A DNA stretch of 64,000 nucleotides from Tritrichomonas musculus (taxonomy: Eukaryota; Parabasalia; Tritrichomonadida; Tritrichomonadidae). The notes under the pieces are model-generated. The model worked only from the letters and a program-made list of their open reading frames with translations, was not told the origin of the DNA and made no database searches. Each line of letters opens with the position of its first letter. Positions within the stretch are counted from its first letter, which is position 1. Below are positions 56,330-64,000 of the stretch, one piece after another. Position numbers and translations under genes: made by a program. The stretch covers positions 248,001 through 312,000 of the forward strand of contig JAPFFF010000022.1 of NCBI GenBank assembly GCA_039105265.1. Direction: 5' to 3'.

Positions 56330-57742
56330 TTATTGAGGATATCCATTATCATCATCATCTAGATGTGGAAAATTATATTGGAATTCATTTCCTTTCGACT
56401 TCATATCAGATTTTTGTTGATATTGGTTCTTTATCATACCTTCATTGAAGGTTTTGATGTTCTTCATCACTTGTTTCGGTGATTGCCTCCTGTCTTTTTT
56501 AACGAAGTCGCATGAATTGTCCAACTTCTCTTTCTCTTCTGGTGATAAGTATGGTCGAAGATGATAAATGCAATTGGACAACTTCCATCCATATGTCTTG
56601 AACAATGATGTTTGTTCAGCTGTAGAAGTCTGGGGAATGGTGTCAAACATGTATCGAAGATGGTCTAGTTCGTTGTCCATCAATTGAGTTCTTACATACT
56701 TCTCTGCAAATGAATCAGTTGTTGGAGGACCAGCTTGTTGAGCATTTTTCAGATCCGCCACGTCCTTCTTCAGATCGTGAATTTTGTTAATGTACTTCGC
56801 CACCTTTTTTGGAGTAAGTTCCAATTTCATCAGCTCGAGTGCGTATTCGTCGCTATTATCAATGTCTTTCCTGAGTTCTTCAGCATTGTGATTGATGTCT
56901 TCAATGTGAAATTCTACACCAGTCATTTTCTCCTCCAACTTCGTTAATCGGTCTTTCAAGTTTTCATTTTCTTCTATTAATCGTTCCATTTCTTCTCGAA
57001 AGTCGAATGGACGAACATTATCCTCCTTATAATCACTATTGGATTTCATTTCATGAACACTTTTCGGTGGCTTGTATGGTTCTTTGCGAGCTGGTGATGG
57101 TTCTTCAACAACATCTTCGATTTTTGTTTCTTCCTTCGGATTGGTACTTGTCTTCTGCGGTTCTGTAAATCCAGATGGTCTGGATATAGGACCAAGTCTT
57201 GGAGGTGGTGGTGGTATTTTTGGTAATGTATTTGGTGTAGGAGGAAGGAGTGGATGATATCGAGGTGGTGGAAATACTTTACTCGAAAATGGCACGTACT
57301 GCTGCTTCTTCCTTCTTGCATCGTCTTCTTGCTTCAATCTTGCTAATGCTTCTTCTTCTTCTTGTTGCTGCTTCTTCCTTCTTGTTGCTGCTTCTTCTTC
57401 TTGTTGCTGCTTCTTCCTTTCTTCTTCTTCTTCTTGTTGCTGCTTCTTCCTTCTTCTTGCTTCTTCTTCTTCTTGCTGCTTCTTCCTTTCTTCTTCTTCT
57501 TGTTGCTGCTTCTTCTTCCTTCTTGCTTCATCTTCTTCTTGCTGCTTCTTTAATCTAGCTGCTTCTTCTTGCTGCTTCATGATGTACTGCTTCATTGATT
57601 CGAGTTGTTCTGGGGTCATGTTCTTGAACCAATCGTCTGCGGGTGGAGCTGATGGCGGATCTGATGGTGGAGCTTGTTGACCCAATTGCTCGATCGAGTC
57701 AAATAGACTAACATCGCTGTCTGAGCTGTAGTTGTATGACAT
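56330..57742 (-). CDS. Gln/Glu/Lys-rich coiled-coil protein, ~470 aa
   Basis: Start at ATG 57742 (MSYNYSSDSDVSLFDSIEQL), preceded by TTTTTATACTTGTA; an in-frame ATG 39 bp upstream is less convincing. Residues ~45-150 are repeats of RRKKQQQEEEE type encoded by trinucleotide-rich DNA. Then comes a Pro-rich stretch (PPPRYHPLLPPTPN) and a second coiled coil (LIEENENLKDRLTKLEEKM). The C-terminal domain includes LMDNELDHLRYMFDTIP and ISNCIYHL-type helices. I recognise no family. It sits immediately upstream of the polymerase on the same strand. A scaffold or internal virion protein is possible. The repeat length is likely polymorphic. Confidence 0.7.
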   Translation of the reverse strand: MSYNYSSDSDVSLFDSIEQLGQQAPPSDPPSAPPADDWFKNMTPEQLESMKQYIMKQQEEAARLKKQQEEDEARRKKKQQQEEEERKKQQEEEEARRRKKQQQEEEEERKKQQQEEEAATRRKKQQQEEEEALARLKQEDDARRKKQQYVPFSSKVFPPPRYHPLLPPTPNTLPKIPPPPPRLGPISRPSGFTEPQKTSTNPKEETKIEDVVEEPSPARKEPYKPPKSVHEMKSNSDYKEDNVRPFDFREEMERLIEENENLKDRLTKLEEKMTGVEFHIEDINHNAEELRKDIDNSDEYALELMKLELTPKKVAKYINKIHDLKKDVADLKNAQQAGPPTTDSFAEKYVRTQLMDNELDHLRYMFDTIPQTSTAEQTSLFKTYGWKLSNCIYHLRPYLSPEEKEKLDNSCDFVKKDRRQSPKQVMKNIKTFNEGMIKNQYQQKSDMKSKGNEFQYNFPHLDDDDNGYPQ

Positions 57743-57934
57743 TACAAGTATAAAAATGATTAATTTTCTTGTTGATATCACTAAATTTTAAATTTCGTAG
57801 AAAAACTCGAAGGTGGATATTTTTCTTTGAAAAAGTTAAATACACTATAAAAATTCAAAAATTGAATTAAAAAAAAATAAAATATATTGAAATTTTAAAA
57901 AAATATATTTATTAATATCACTATTATTTTATTA

Positions 57935-58360
57935 ATGATGAATGAAGAAGAAGATAAAATAGAAGATATTTTACAAAAACAAACACCTCCTAAAGGTTGT
58001 GATTCATTCGACTACAAAATAAATATAAACATGTCGAAAAAAATATCTCAACTAAAAGTTGAAGATGATACATCAAATTTAAGAACGATGTGTGAAAATT
58101 ATGCTCATGCTCTTGAAAATGATGCACATCGACTTCGAGCAAAACAAAAAAAGAGGTACGATGAATGGTTTGACAACCTCGAGAAAGATTGTTATCCTGC
58201 AAGAGACATTGTTAACTTGTACAACATGTTCTTTGGTCATGAACTACCTATTACTCGACTTGGTTTCGGGCATCTCGATGGAACAAAGAGACACTTTACA
58301 CATAAGAAAGTGAAAAGAAACAAGAAGTTCATCACAATGTACTACAAGAAAAATGAATAA
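57935..58360 (+). CDS. Hypothetical protein, 141 aa
   Basis: Acidic N-terminus (MMNEEEDKIEDILQKQ), a helical middle (NYAHALENDAHRLRAKQKKR) and a basic C-terminus (HFTHKKVKRNKK). No known motif. ATGs at 57935 and 57938 are both possible. It stands alone on the plus strand, divergent from the coiled-coil gene and followed directly by a minisatellite. The function is unknown. Confidence 0.55.
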   Translation: MMNEEEDKIEDILQKQTPPKGCDSFDYKININMSKKISQLKVEDDTSNLRTMCENYAHALENDAHRLRAKQKKRYDEWFDNLEKDCYPARDIVNLYNMFFGHELPITRLGFGHLDGTKRHFTHKKVKRNKKFITMYYKKNE

Positions 58361-58377
58361 CTAAAAATTTTTTAACT

Positions 58378-58735
58378 ACTTGTTTTTTTCGAGGTACTTG
58401 TTTTTTTTCGAGGTACTTGTTTTTTTTCGAGGTACTTTTTTTTTTCGAGGTACTTGTTTTTTTTTAGGTACTTGTTTTTTTTCGAGGTACTTGTTTTTTT
58501 TCGAGGTACTTGTTTTTTTTTTTACTTGCGAGGTACTTGTTTTTTTTTTTACGAGGTACTTGTTTTTTTTTTCGAGGTACTTGTTTTTTTTTCGAGGTAC
58601 TTGTTTTTTTTTTTACTTGAGGTACTTGTTTTTTTTTCGAGGTACTTGTTTTTTTTTTCGAGGTACTTGTTTTTTTTTTCGAGGTACTTGTTTTTTTTCG
58701 AGGTACTTGTTTTTTTTTTTTTTTCCTCATAAGGT
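58378..58735 (+). repeat. Minisatellite, GAGGTACTTGTTTTTTTTC units, ~17 copies
   Basis: 19-22 bp units that differ mainly in T-tract length, with a few internal changes (ACTTGCGAGG, TTACGAGG). Apparent ORFs on both strands (Lys/Thr/Ser- or Phe-rich) are repeat translations. Confidence 0.9.
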
Positions 58736-58895
58736 ACTTGCTACCTTTTTTTTCCTCATAAGCTACCTTTTTCCTCATAAGCTACCTTTTTCCTCATAAG
58801 CTACCTTTTTCCTCATAAGCTACCTTTTTCCTCATAAGCTACCTTTTTCCTCATAAGCTACCTTTTTCCTCATAAGCTACCTTTTTCCTCATGTG
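58736..58895 (-). repeat. 19-bp tandem repeat seeded at the 3' end of a gene, ~8 copies
   Basis: On the minus strand the unit is ATGAGGAAAAAGGTAGCTT. The first copy encodes the last residues of the 88-aa protein (HEEKGSL), and the junction with copy 2 supplies its TGA stop. The remaining copies run downstream almost unchanged. Confidence 0.88.
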
Positions 58896-59136
58896 ATACC
58901 TCTTTATTTTCATATTCTTTTATTTTTTCCTTCATACTTTGTACTTCTTTTTTCTTTCTTTCACGATATGCCTTTTGTTGTTTCTTACGTGCTTCATTTC
59001 TTTCTTCAACTGTTGCATATTTTGGTTTCCTTCCTCTTTTTTCGACACTCTGAAGATTCTCTTTGCTTTTCGACTTCTTGAGTTTTTTGATAATGGCTGT
59101 TTCTTTGAACTCACCTAAATCTAAATTTTGGCTCAT
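58870..59136 (-). CDS. Small basic GRK/AT-hook-like protein, 88 aa
   Basis: Core KRGRKPKYATVEERNEARKK followed by QQKAYRERKKKEVQSMKEKI: an AT-hook-like RGRKPKY patch leading into a long basic helix, a bZIP-like layout without a clear leucine zipper. Likely a DNA-binding or DNA-condensing protein. A truncated relative lies at 45812-46129. The last five codons and stop are part of a 19-bp tandem repeat, so the C-terminus may vary between copies. It is divergent from the 120-aa gene, with starts 57 bp apart. Confidence 0.65.
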   Translation of the reverse strand: MSQNLDLGEFKETAIIKKLKKSKSKENLQSVEKRGRKPKYATVEERNEARKKQQKAYRERKKKEVQSMKEKIKEYENKEVSHEEKGSL

Positions 59137-59193
59137 GATTTCATTGGAGATAAAAAATTGAATTATTTTTTCAAAATCACTTCATTTTTTAAA

Positions 59194-59556
59194 ATGTCGT
59201 CTACCGCAAAAGACTTCAAAGAATACCAAAAACAGCAAAAGAATGATATAAAAAGTGCTAATGCTGAAATCACCAATGCTGTTAAAGAGGTTGTATTCCT
59301 GTTCAACCAAAAAATAACAAACTCTACACCATCTAGTGTCTGCATCAACTATGACCCTTTGATACAAACCAACTTGAACAAGATTGCTGGTGCACTTACT
59401 CAAATGAATCTCACTACCTGTGAGGTTTATATCAAAAAGAATCCACAATCTCCAAAACCAAAACCTCTTGGCTTTCAAGTGCCAATAGTGTCTGACTCGC
59501 AAGAGACACAAGAAGATGATGAACAAGAAGCTTCATCACCAAAAGATAAGGAGTAA
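59194..59556 (+). CDS. Hypothetical protein, 120 aa
   Basis: Start chosen at ATG 59194 (MSSTAKDFKEYQKQQKND) because TTCATTTTTTAAA precedes it; an earlier ATG at 59128 would overlap the divergent gene's start. Helical N-terminal half (EITNAVKEVVFLFNQKI), a central hydrophobic segment, then an acidic Ser/Glu/Asp tail (ETQEDDEQEASSPKDKE). No known family. Confidence 0.55.
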   Translation: MSSTAKDFKEYQKQQKNDIKSANAEITNAVKEVVFLFNQKITNSTPSSVCINYDPLIQTNLNKIAGALTQMNLTTCEVYIKKNPQSPKPKPLGFQVPIVSDSQETQEDDEQEASSPKDKE

Positions 59557-59583
59557 GAGTAAAAAATAACTACTTCTAATTTT

Positions 59584-60108
59584 TTATACTATACAATATT
59601 TTAAACATACATGATAATTATTAACAAGTTCATTATATTCTTTATTATATACTTGTTTCAAATCAATAACTACTTCTCCATTATCTTTAATGATTTTTAT
59701 AGCATCTATTTTTCTTATTGGACTACTCTTTGCTGCACAACATCCAACATCTTCATTAAGTTGTACTTCAACCTCACTAACATGTAGTATTGCTTTGATG
59801 ATGTTGCTAAGAGATTCAATAGGTACTATGATGCATTTCTTTGATATAATGTTAGCTAGTAGTGCTTTGTCTTGATTAAGTAGTATTTGTGCATATGCTT
59901 CAAGTATAACATTACGTACATCTGGTTCAACTTCAACAGGTTCAGTTTGCACTCCAATGTCTCTTGTAATAACAATGTCTTCCTTGCCATCATCTCTCTT
60001 ATTAATAATAATGTTGTTGTTGATGTTCGATGTAGATGATGCAGCTGCTGATGGTTCTAAAGATACATTTGCTTGTACACCATTAGTTGTACTTCTCTTC
60101 TTAATCAT
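59584..60108 (-). CDS. Conserved Polinton protein of unknown function, 174 aa
   Basis: Homologue of the 192-aa protein at 9727-10305. Ser/Asn-rich variable N-terminus, then a conserved C-terminal domain with EDVGCCAAKSSPIRKIDAIK, IIKDNG, a Tyr-containing segment and a C-terminal CLKYC. Cys-Cys and the terminal Cys are retained in both. Found in two Polintons with different polymerase types, so it is likely a core function. It ends 28 bp from the convergent 120-aa gene. Confidence 0.78.
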   Translation of the reverse strand: MIKKRSTTNGVQANVSLEPSAAASSTSNINNNIIINKRDDGKEDIVITRDIGVQTEPVEVEPDVRNVILEAYAQILLNQDKALLANIISKKCIIVPIESLSNIIKAILHVSEVEVQLNEDVGCCAAKSSPIRKIDAIKIIKDNGEVVIDLKQVYNKEYNELVNNYHVCLKYCIV

Positions 60109-60128
60109 TTAAGTTTGAAAAAAAACTT

Positions 60129-60563
60129 TTAATAGATATTGTTTTGAGTAATAACATGTTGTGTAGGTCCATATCTAATATCTTGTTTATTATATTCTCT
60201 TGCTCTACCTTGCATAGCAGGTGGTTCAGGCTTCTTAAGATATTTTGGTAGTAGAGGTACTGGTTTATCATGTTGACCAATATGTCTATAAAATCCACCA
60301 TCAGTTATGCTAACAGGAGGTTCATGTAGAGGTTTCGTTATATGTTCTCGAGTATCTGGGAATCTAACAGGCTCATCATGTTCGATAATCTGAGTAGGTG
60401 GTCGATTAATAAAAGGATTGAATGTGACTGAATATGTATTAGTATTGCTGAATACACCAAAATGTTGGAATTCTATGTCTTTATTTTTCATGGTAGCTTC
60501 ATTAAACATCATACCTTCTCTTCCAACAATCTCAGCATGTGGGCTTCTATAATCATTCGACAT
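60129..60563 (-). CDS. Hypothetical Pro-rich protein, 144 aa
   Basis: Begins MSNDYRSPHAEIVGREGMMF; rich in Pro, His and Asn (PFINRPPTQIIEHDEP, PLLPKYLKKPEPP), with little predicted regular structure. The ATG is preceded by TTTTTTTGTAA, the T7-G start motif. It lies between the conserved 174-aa gene and the capsid gene, all on the same strand with 20-31 bp gaps. Possibly a virion accessory protein by position; unrecognised. Confidence 0.6.
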   Translation of the reverse strand: MSNDYRSPHAEIVGREGMMFNEATMKNKDIEFQHFGVFSNTNTYSVTFNPFINRPPTQIIEHDEPVRFPDTREHITKPLHEPPVSITDGGFYRHIGQHDKPVPLLPKYLKKPEPPAMQGRAREYNKQDIRYGPTQHVITQNNIY

Positions 60564-60594
60564 TTACAAAAAAATAAAATATCCTTCTTTATGT

Positions 60595-62277
60595 TTATTC
60601 AGGGGTTGTTAAATCATAAGGACCAATACGTACTGATGGTGGCATACCATTTGGTCTAATCAAAATACTAATTGATATATCTGTTAATAAGCATAATAAT
60701 GGAGGCGTATCAACTTCCTTTCTAAATGGATTATCTGCCTTTTGACTACATATCAGTTCGAAGTTAATAGGTGCAAGACTTGAAAGACCTTGTTGATATG
60801 TTCCATCCGTTTCAGTTGGAAGACCTATGAAGAATGAGGACCTATCATTTGGATAATAACCTGTTGTATTTTCATTATATTGATACTCATTAGCTAGACT
60901 TGCTATAACCTCTTTGTTAAATCCATTTTGCTCTCCATTCATGTTCATTGCATTCTGGCAATATTCGAGGAACTCTGGATACTTACCATTAGTACCAAAT
61001 GCTTTAGCAGGAATATTGTTGTAATTACCACAATTCATATGAAATGCTTCAAACATAGGATTCTTGAAGTATGTCTTATGCGTATGCTTGAGTGGGAATA
61101 AGCAAAACATACTATCTACAAAATTAGGTGTAATAGTAATAGTTGCTTTATCTTGTTCATTATTAAGAGGTCTTGTACAAGTGTAAAATGACATAATCTG
61201 TGTTGGGAATGTAAGTGGATGTTGAGGGTTAGCATATCTTTGAACAAGTGCTGTATATACAGATTCATGAATACCAAAACAAGGTATAATACTCGCACAT
61301 TCTTCAATGGAATAATCAACAACACTCCAAGTTCTCCAATCACTGTAAATTGTTCGGTCAACTCTTTCCTTAGTCTTGTCAGCTCCTGTAATTTCATATG
61401 CTCCTCCATGATTTTCACCAACAGGTGGAAGATTCTTGGGGTGATTAATCTTATCCATTGCTATTTTTTCGGTACTTGTCCACATCCATATTGGTTCTCC
61501 AATAGGTCGAAATTCATTGGTAATTTCATCAACATTGAAGTCTTTCATTATATGTGGATTAGCAACCAAGCTCTTTTCAAAACCAACTGGACAATATACC
61601 ATACCAGCTGTTGAAAAGTATAGACGTAATTCGATTTTACCTGCAAATGCTGGCAAGTACTTGATATTAGATAATGGTAGGAATCGTCGCAAATCAATCT
61701 TTAATCTAATTGTTTCAGTGACGGAAGTCACATCTTTGTTAAGATTTGCAACAAAACCACATCTCCTTCCATGAGTATCATTCCAAATATCCTTATGTCT
61801 TGCTTTACTATATATATCAGCTCTTTTAGTAACTTCATTTGCACAACATGCAGTTAAAAAGGATTCTTCACATCCAAAGTTCTGGGTATAAAGCGTCATA
61901 CCATTAGCTACAATTTCATACTTCTCAACAGCATCTCGAGCATCCTTAAAACCAAACCATACCTTACCAAAATTATAACCACTGACATTTTCTAAATCAC
62001 TTAGAATTGGCTTGTCTATTTTTATCATCACTTTCATATCTGCTCGAATAAAGCCATTATATATATCTGCTGTATTATGAGTATTAGGAGAGATAATACA
62101 TGTTGTATATGAACCACTCTTAATTGGTGGTGATGGTGAATACGAAGTTTGTGGATTTAATGAGTATGCTTTATTTGTATCACTAAGTGAAATGCAATTA
62201 TCGACAACATCAAAATAGGATGCAATTTGGGTACAAACCTCAGCTGAGGTTCTCATATATTGTTCCTTGTTGAGCAT
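60595..62277 (-). CDS. Major capsid protein of element C, probable double jelly-roll, 560 aa
   Basis: Shares with the A' capsid protein the EI--NGMTLYTQNFGCEESFL stretch (~residue 120) and FCLFPLKHTHKTYFKNP (~390) followed by an N-G motif. Begins MLNKEQYMRTSAEV after TTTTTTCATCTAAAAA. Length and linkage to ATPase and pVI-like genes fit Polinton capsid proteins. It lacks the Pro-Ser-Asp repeat of the A' protein. The fold is inferred, not visible. Confidence 0.78.
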   Translation of the reverse strand: MLNKEQYMRTSAEVCTQIASYFDVVDNCISLSDTNKAYSLNPQTSYSPSPPIKSGSYTTCIISPNTHNTADIYNGFIRADMKVMIKIDKPILSDLENVSGYNFGKVWFGFKDARDAVEKYEIVANGMTLYTQNFGCEESFLTACCANEVTKRADIYSKARHKDIWNDTHGRRCGFVANLNKDVTSVTETIRLKIDLRRFLPLSNIKYLPAFAGKIELRLYFSTAGMVYCPVGFEKSLVANPHIMKDFNVDEITNEFRPIGEPIWMWTSTEKIAMDKINHPKNLPPVGENHGGAYEITGADKTKERVDRTIYSDWRTWSVVDYSIEECASIIPCFGIHESVYTALVQRYANPQHPLTFPTQIMSFYTCTRPLNNEQDKATITITPNFVDSMFCLFPLKHTHKTYFKNPMFEAFHMNCGNYNNIPAKAFGTNGKYPEFLEYCQNAMNMNGEQNGFNKEVIASLANEYQYNENTTGYYPNDRSSFFIGLPTETDGTYQQGLSSLAPINFELICSQKADNPFRKEVDTPPLLCLLTDISISILIRPNGMPPSVRIGPYDLTTPE

Positions 62278-62295
62278 TTTTTAGATGAAAAAAAT

Positions 62296-62832
62296 TTACA
62301 TCATATCTTCAAAGATGCGATTTCTCCTACCCATTATTCGTTGAGGAGGTATATATTGTTGTGGTGGTTCTTCATATTGTTGTGGTGGTTCTTCAGGAAC
62401 ATATTGTTGTCTTGGTTGACTCATTCTTTTATCAACAACCTCTTTTATCATTCGTCTCTGTTCTTTCTTTTCTCGACTTATCTTCATTTCTTCACCTAGT
62501 GATTTTAATTGTTTGAGTATTTCTTCATTCACAGTAGGGTCATATGTTTGTTGAGGTTTTCGTGGTTTTGGAGGTTTTCGTGCAGCTTTCGAACTTAATG
62601 ACTTTCTGGGAGTTTCTTCAAAATCATCACTATTTGAGTTTTCTTGAGTTTCTTCGATATTTTCACTTTCTGAGTTTTCTTGAGAATCTTGACGAATTGG
62701 AGTTTTTCGGGGTTTTACTATATACTTGTCTTTCTTCTTTGTTGGCAAAACTTCCCAATCTGGGTCATCCCTTCCATTCAACCATTTATGAATAACCGCA
62801 AGTCTCTTAGAACCTGTTAGATGTTTTGACAT
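62296..62832 (-). CDS. Charged, low-complexity Polinton protein, 178 aa
   Basis: Short globular N-terminus (SKRLAVIHKWLNGRDDPDWE), then a Ser/Glu/Asn-rich stretch (QENSESENIEETQENSNSDD), a basic Lys/Pro region (AARKPPKPRKPQQ), a helix and a Pro-Gln tail with repeated EEPPQQY. Start follows TTTTTTTGTTTATTTTTAA. It takes the place of the 148-aa gene of A' between the pVI-like and capsid genes. Likely a virion or nucleoprotein component by context only. Confidence 0.6.
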   Translation of the reverse strand: MSKHLTGSKRLAVIHKWLNGRDDPDWEVLPTKKKDKYIVKPRKTPIRQDSQENSESENIEETQENSNSDDFEETPRKSLSSKAARKPPKPRKPQQTYDPTVNEEILKQLKSLGEEMKISREKKEQRRMIKEVVDKRMSQPRQQYVPEEPPQQYEEPPQQYIPPQRIMGRRNRIFEDMM

Positions 62833-62881
62833 TTAAAAATAAACAAAAAAAGTCCATAAATTGAGTTTTATTGAGTTTTCA

Positions 62882-63337
62882 TCAGATGTAAGTTCTCGCA
62901 TGATTGTTTGTAGTAAATTCACTCTCTTTTAATGAATTAGATGAAAATGTTGGCTTTTCAAGAGGTGCACCAACTGAATCGCCTTTTGCAGATTTATTAA
63001 TTGATGACAAGGCAGTTTTCACATTTCCTTCTGGGACATATTTTAATGCTGTGTCAGCTATGTTTGCTAATCTATTTCTTGTTTTATCGCTCAAGAAGCT
63101 TTCACCAAGACCTCTCGCAACTGAACCAATAACACCAGCATGCTTGGTTAATCCACCTGCTGAAGCATCCAATAATTTACTTGCAAGACCTCCAGTAAAA
63201 CTATCTGCAGCTCCCATTAATAATTTACCACCTAAACCTACTCCTCCTTTTATTATCGTTTGCCATGGAGAAAATTCTTTTTGTTTAGCATAATTTGGCT
63301 TCCAATAATCTTCTTCTGAATGACGTTGAATTCCCAT
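62882..63337 (-). CDS. Candidate pVI-like minor capsid protein, 151 aa
   Basis: After MGIQRHSEEDYW it has an amphipathic, Gly/Ala-rich region (WQTIIKGGVGLGGKLLMGAA, GGLASKLLDASAGGL, SVARGLGESFL) and a polar C-terminus. This resembles the membrane-active pVI-type proteins of adenoviruses and related elements, and its place beside ATPase and capsid genes fits. The A' counterpart (11288-11542) is shorter. No diagnostic motif, so the call is by composition and context. Confidence 0.5.
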   Translation of the reverse strand: MGIQRHSEEDYWKPNYAKQKEFSPWQTIIKGGVGLGGKLLMGAADSFTGGLASKLLDASAGGLTKHAGVIGSVARGLGESFLSDKTRNRLANIADTALKYVPEGNVKTALSSINKSAKGDSVGAPLEKPTFSSNSLKESEFTTNNHARTYI

Positions 63338-63355
63338 TTAAAAAATAATAAAAAA

Positions 63356-64000
63356 TTATTCAAAATAGTACTTATTAGCAGAAATATTCATTACGAATTT
63401 TTCATGTGGTTCTTTATGTTGTAGGTACTCAGCTACTGTCTGTTTAGTATTTAATGAGTTATTTGTTTGTTGCAACAAGCTCGTAAAATCTTCCTCACTA
63501 TATCCTGTATAACATATGATATCTGTTGCTAACCTTTTAGCATTCATATGAACAAATCGAATTGTTTGTATTGCCATGATACATGTTAAATTATAGTGTC
63601 TTGTTTTGGTTAACAACTTGATAAATTCACTATTACCATTCTTTAATAAATCACTACCTGCACAATCATCTAGTATCAATAATGTATTATATGGATATGA
63701 TGATGTTTCATACTTGACGAGCTTATTTGCTATATATATTATTTTATCATTGAGCTCATTTAAATGATGCTTCTCAATGAGCCTCCTCATTTCGTCATTG
63801 GTCTCTTTCATTCGAGATAGTACATATTTGACAATGGCATAATACTTTATCTTTCTTCGAAGATGTCGTTTTAGATAACTCATTAATTCTCTTTCCTTTA
63901 CATAATCGATTCTTGATTGTATCTGTTTATTAAGTGTTTCAGCTGTTTTATCCATTTTACCAGAGCTTGAGCAAAATATTATCTTTTGGTAGTATGGATG
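63356..64000 (-). CDS. A32-like packaging ATPase of element C, C-terminal part (5'-partial)
   Basis: The frame is open through the right window edge; the ATG at 63955 is internal, since in-frame QKIIFCSSSGK precedes it. Walker B LLILDDCAGSDLLKNG is followed by LTCIMAIQTIRFV in the sensor-strand position, as in other A32/FtsK-HerA packaging ATPases and parallel to EDF...VNVQFFKAI of the A' ATPase. Walker A must lie beyond the window. It would power genome packaging of element C. The stop is 18 bp before the pVI-like gene start. Confidence 0.82.
   Translation of the reverse strand, partial: HPYYQKIIFCSSSGKMDKTAETLNKQIQSRIDYVKERELMSYLKRHLRRKIKYYAIVKYVLSRMKETNDEMRRLIEKHHLNELNDKIIYIANKLVKYETSSYPYNTLLILDDCAGSDLLKNGNSEFIKLLTKTRHYNLTCIMAIQTIRFVHMNAKRLATDIICYTGYSEEDFTSLLQQTNNSLNTKQTVAEYLQHKEPHEKFVMNISANKYYFE

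Larger units (their letters stand above)
46735..64000. mobile_element. Polinton-like element C (right end outside the window)
   Basis: Contiguous intact Polinton genes from the fibre at 46747 to the packaging ATPase cut by the window edge: polymerase B, capsid protein, pVI-like protein, candidate penton and ATPase. No integrase or terminal repeat of this copy is visible, and the left boundary is only approximate (fibre stop / minisatellite). All large frames are open, so the copy may be functional. Confidence 0.65.

Noticed and set aside
57250-57558. Leucine/serine-rich plus-strand ORFs
   Set aside because: Antisense shadow of the Gln/Glu/Lys repeat of the coiled-coil gene.
58464-58778. 104-aa Lys/Thr/Ser-rich minus-strand ORF
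   Set aside because: It is a translation of the GAGGTACTTG-poly(T) minisatellite, with no independent start signal.
31490-64000. Elements B and C as one giant element
   Set aside because: Both carry their own fibre, penton and polymerase copies, with different gene orientation and preservation; more simply two elements, although the boundary is not resolved.
1-64000. tRNA, rRNA or spliceosomal introns
   Set aside because: None recognised; frames are broken only by stops, single-base deletions or transposons, not by GT-AG introns.

Overview
The window is AT-rich eukaryotic DNA packed with virus-like self-synthesizing transposons (Polintons/Mavericks). I see no cellular housekeeping gene, tRNA or rRNA. 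Standard stop codons, no recognisable introns, extremely short 5' leaders and TCA-Y-W initiator-like motifs (e.g. TTTCATTACAAA before an ATG at 8168, TTTCATTGTAA before 42143) fit a parabasalid such as Trichomonas. The species assignment is inference.

Layout: (1) 1-7894 and 28226-~28900 are the fibre/adhesin-like gene region of an older Polinton-like element (A): an intact-looking large gene open at the left window edge, then a second fibre gene broken twice. One break is a 1,395-bp degenerate hAT-like transposon (5748-7142, 8-bp target duplication). The other is a complete 20,331-bp Polinton (A', 7895-28225) with 224-bp terminal inverted repeats that look identical by eye and a 6-bp target duplication TTGGTT. 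(2) A' carries an A32-type packaging ATPase, a pVI/pX-like peptide, major capsid protein, KilA-N protein, retroviral-type integrase, a fibre-like protein, a protein-primed DNA polymerase B with an internal HNH motif, and several unknown genes. (3) ~28904-31250 is an inverted, compositionally distinct fragment of another fibre gene. (4) 31498-46130 is a decayed element (B): broken fibre genes, an intact 452-aa gene and its divergent candidate penton gene, a GIY-YIG-like gene, a polymerase pseudogene with two in-frame TAA codons, an HNH relic and a basic-protein relic. (5) 46747-64000 is an apparently intact element (C) running off the right edge: fibre, candidate penton, DNA polymerase B, coiled-coil protein, several small proteins, major capsid protein, pVI-like protein and packaging ATPase, with three minisatellite blocks.

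How the genes fit together: polymerase plus integrase would replicate and insert the element; capsid, candidate penton, pVI-like protein and ATPase would form and fill an icosahedral particle; the very large multi-domain fibre proteins, the most duplicated and recombined genes here, would be the surface or attachment proteins. The fibres share swappable modules joined by an ALKSEIPE-type hinge. Functions of the unnamed genes are not known to me.
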